From Denticeps clupeoides (lineage: Eukaryota > Chordata > Actinopteri > Clupeiformes > Denticipitidae): 64,000 nt of DNA. Positions 60,771 to 64,000 of the stretch are shown here, piece after piece. A program made the translations under genes and the position numbers. The notes beneath the pieces are model-generated. The model did not search any database and had not been told where the DNA came from. It saw nothing but the letters and a program-made list of their open reading frames with translations. The stretch lies in assembly GCF_900700375.1 (NCBI RefSeq), contig NC_041719.1, positions 8,380,234 through 8,444,233 of the forward strand, in the 5' to 3' direction. Numbering within the stretch: position 1 is the first letter of the stretch; the number at the start of each line of letters is the position of its first letter.

Positions 60771-61521
60771 CGAATCCACCGACTTCAGCGGAGGCCACGC
60801 CCACCGCCAGTCGAAGCCACGCCCTCGCGTCTCCGTGTGTGACAGGTCGGACACGTGACACCGCTCCGCTCGCTCTGCCCTCGCGGCTTGGAAGCGACAG
60901 CGCGACGCGGAGAAACAAGGGGAGGATGACCGCCGTCCCCGGCGCCCAAGTCGCTGTGACTTTTCTTTAATGTTTTTATTTTTATTTTTATTATCGGTAG
61001 GCGCGCCCGCTTCGGCGAGGGGAAAGGCAGACGGAGTTTTAACATGTCGGGAGGAGTTGTGAAAAGGGCGGGCTGACGGTAACCTGGAGTAACCGCACGG
61101 GAGGAAGGATTCCCTTTTTTTTTATTTTTTATTTTGCAGGGTTAGCTCGTCGGATGCTAACTGCTAACCTGACTGATGTGTGTGTGTGTGCATTTTTTTA
61201 TCTTTCTTTTCTTTTCGCGGGTCGCTTGAAGGGGAAAAGAGGAAGTCTTGCCCGGCAGTTAAAGTTGTGCTCGTTGCACCGCAGACCGGCGTCGTTGGCG
61301 CCCGAACCGCGAGAGGTGCTCGTTTGTCGCATTGATGCTTGAAAGGAAGAGGCGTGAGGAGGGATTCGTTATTTCCCCCGAGAGGTCCGAAGGAAAACGC
61401 TCCAGATGGCAAAGCGCGCCGTTTAGCCGGCCTATACAGCTGTATCGATTATTTTTTATTTTATTTTATTGTAGTATTTTTTAGTTTTATTTTAACAAAA
61501 AAGCGATAAAGTTAGTCGACG
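60770..61521 (+). promoter_or_regulatory. CpG-rich promoter and 5' UTR of mast2
   Basis: CpG-dense sequence with several short T-rich interruptions leads to the ATG at 61522. No TATA box is clear. It fits a housekeeping-type kinase promoter. Confidence 0.45.
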
Positions 61522-61602
61522 ATGAAGAGGACCGAAAACAAGAACAAGAGGAAGCTGTGCGGCCCGGAGCAGCGCGACACCGGCACGGATGAGAAAGAGG
61601 CG
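61522..61602 (+). CDS. mast2: Probable first coding exon of MAST2 (microtubule-associated Ser/Thr kinase 2)
   Basis: The exon has 27 codons, starts MKRTENKNKRKLCGPEQRD and ends DEKEA before a GTAGGT donor in phase 0. The human MAST2 start (MKRSRCRDRP...DRREDG...) has the same basic MKR opening, and human exon 1 ends in a similar EGKEQ. The strongest support is position, because MAST2 follows TMEM69 and IPP in human 1p34. The kinase, DUF1908 and PDZ regions would lie beyond the window. The exon alone is short and low in information, so the name is partly an inference from synteny. Confidence 0.62.
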
Positions 61603-64000
61603 GTAGGTCCACAACTTGCATGTAAATATCTCATTCCGAAAGTCTCGCATCGCCAGCGAACCGGCGCAGAGCTGCCCTGCGCGAACTCGCACCGGATCTG
61701 AAGACAACCGCTCGTCTAGTAGCGGCAGTGGTGGCCTTATCTAGACACGTGAGGTCGGCCTGTGTTTTCCGTGCGAATGCCCCCCCCGCGGTAGTACGCA
61801 TAGCTCTCGAACCGTCGAAAGCAATTCATGCATAAAAAATACAACGCAGTTGGCGTCCGAGTGTGTGCACACCAGGCCGCAAACAGTTAATTTCCTATTA
61901 CAACGACTTGTATTGTACTGTCAGTTCATGTCATGAATCATGAACCATGTTCTGATTGTTGCAGACTCTGTTATGCCCATTTTTTTATTTTCTGCAAGAT
62001 TATGTGCCCTGTCACATTGCAACATGTGACAAAGATGACATGCCAACAAGTGTCCCCGCCAAGCAATACCACACTGCTTTAAGTTCACTTTAAAAAAAAA
62101 AAAAAAATGTTTTTTTTTTTTAAGCAGAAACGCAGTCTACAAAACCATTTCTTAGAAGGTTACTTGTCACAATTGAGTCATGCATCTCTATACCAAATGA
62201 CTTTACCAGATGCTATGCAAGAACACCACTGGTTTTCCTTTCGTCCGCTATTGGGCGTTGCATTTGTTTTAGTTTTTTTCTTCAGATGTGTCCTAGCCTT
62301 CACCTCAACACAAACTGTGGCAAATATTATGTTTATCTTAACACAAGGCCATATGCAATTTCCTGAGCGGCAATTCCATTAGCCTAATTTATTCACTCCT
62401 CGCCCTGAATATTTGGTGTGCTTTTTCTTAGGCTTGCTGATAAACGAGCATAGCAAAGGTTGCTCTTCTATTGGCACTGTTATCTTTTTACCTTGTCCCT
62501 TGGGGTCAGATGAACCAGAGACTAATTGTTATTCATTTTACTTCAGAAGTCATTCAAACAAATATGCATATTAATTTTTCAACTTGTATATAATCATTGT
62601 AAAATGGGTGATTTTATTTCCAGAAGATATTCTGAAATGCACATGAAGGAAAAGTTGAAAGGTTTCTTTATAGGTTTTATTTTTGTGGTGGCAAAGGTGG
62701 CATTTCCATTTTCCCCATAGTTATGTTACTTGCATATGTCACTGAGAGAAAAATATGTACAAATAGTGAACTGTAGTCTTGAGAATTGCTGCCTTTGAAG
62801 TACCGTACACCACATTACTGTTCCAAATAAGATGTTACTGATTGAGCAGCCCTTGTACTTTCCACATGTGGAAAACATTGTGTCGCTCCCTGACATCTTT
62901 AGCTTGTTTTTTAATAATTTGGGAGTAAATGGTGTGGAATGCCATGCATGCTCATGTACTCGTGCGCTTGTGAGTAAAAGCTAAAGGGTGTCTACATGAA
63001 ACTTTGTAGTCCCTCCGTGCCGGTTCCGTGCATATGAGTTCAACCAGCTGATGTCATCTAGGCTGTGCTTTGGATAAGTTGTACTATCTTGGTTTCATTT
63101 GGCCATGACACGACATGTAAGGGTTATGAAACCACCATTTAATTAATGACATTATCTGGTTTATTGCCTCTGCTTGTGCTTTCACTTTTTCAAACTTGAG
63201 GTTTGCAGCCACATCAATCTTTTTTTTTTTTTTTTGTGGAACTGAAAGATCTACTATAGTGCTGGAAATCTTGGTGAGGGAAGTTTCTGTTAACTGATCA
63301 ATACAAGAGCAAGTCTATGGCCATATCCTTGCATAAAAAACACACCTAGAAGAGGTCATAATTGTTTGAGTCATAGTTTGATGAGAAGATGCAGGAAGTG
63401 TGACAACAGCATTGATATTATAGGGTGTGGACGCTTGCAGTACAAACACTTGCTCTACATCATGCTCTGACTTAATTCCTTTATGTATAAAACCAGCATT
63501 CTATTAAAACATACTGCTGTTCTGAGGAAACTACAGAGAGTCTTTGTATAAAAGCAGGGCTCTTCTATGTTTGTTGCTGGGGTGTGTTCTTTTGTGTCTG
63601 TGTGTTTTGATGATCTATAGACTTTAGCAATATAAGATCTTTCTATTGGTAGCATGTAATGATGGAACTGCTTGCAGATCCCTCTCTCAGCTGGATTTAT
63701 GCTGTAGATCTGGACTGTGTTACATAATCACGTTTTTAAACCGTTCGTTCTGTCAGATGAACAGATAATCCAGATGTTTGTTAAATGAGAGCGGACAGTT
63801 CTGACGAGAAATGCAGTGGTTTTCGTGTGTTTTGTGTGCATGTGTTTGTGTTCCCATGCCTCATGTTTTTCTGGGCATCCACAATTTGAAGCAGGCCGTT
63901 GCATTTGATCTGTTGCCAATGCACATGGCTGTTATTAGCAGGCCTTTTAGTTGTTCAGTAACAAAATAGCTTGACCTCTGTTAGCATCCAGCATTATTAG
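61603..64000 (+). other. Presumed first intron of mast2
   Basis: A CpG-rich beginning gives way to AT-rich sequence with poly-A/T runs near 62093-62120 and 63221. No further exon, RNA gene or repeat family member was recognised up to the window end. Confidence 0.4.

Overview
The window reads as nuclear DNA of a bony fish. Genes are split into many short exons with GT/AG borders, their proteins resemble vertebrate families closely, CpG-rich promoters mark gene starts, and introns carry tRNA-derived SINEs, Tc1/mariner-type DNA transposon derivatives and simple repeats. I found no prokaryotic features, no CRISPR array and no retrovirus or LTR element. Exon models were built by hand from splice sites. 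In every model given as complete, the exon phases agree and the summed length is a multiple of three. Gene names rest on recalled human protein sequences, not on a search.

Layout. (1) About 1-27.5 kb, plus strand: the 3' half of rabgap1l, a Rab GTPase-activating protein. Thirteen exons cover the second part of the TBC domain, the coiled coil and the C terminus. Two internal alternative first exons lie in its introns, at 13.3 kb and 18.4 kb; the second matches the short human RABGAP1L isoform as I recall it. (2) About 27.6-30.2 kb, minus strand: a receptor with two Ig V domains of the CD300/pIgR-like (CMRF35-like) type. (3) About 31.1-32.4 kb, minus strand: a secreted or GPI-anchored protein with two Ly6/uPAR (LU) domains. 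(4) 34.2-36.8 kb, plus: akr1a1, aldehyde reductase. (5) 38.4-43.3 kb, plus: nasp, histone H1/H3 chaperone. (6) 44.0-48.2 kb, minus: ccdc17. (7) 48.5-56.3 kb, minus: gpbp1l1, a GC-box-binding-protein-like regulator. (8) 57.3-58.8 kb, plus: tmem69. (9) 61.5 kb to the end, plus: the probable first exon of mast2 and the start of its first intron.

Genes 4-9 repeat the human 1p34 order AKR1A1-NASP-CCDC17-GPBP1L1-TMEM69-(IPP)-MAST2, with IPP missing here. RABGAP1L lies on human 1q25, so the two fish-type immune or surface-receptor genes sit at the junction between two ancestral blocks. The genes do not form one pathway. The notable points are the nested rabgap1l promoters, the receptor whose tail has no tyrosine, and the layered transposon and SINE insertions.
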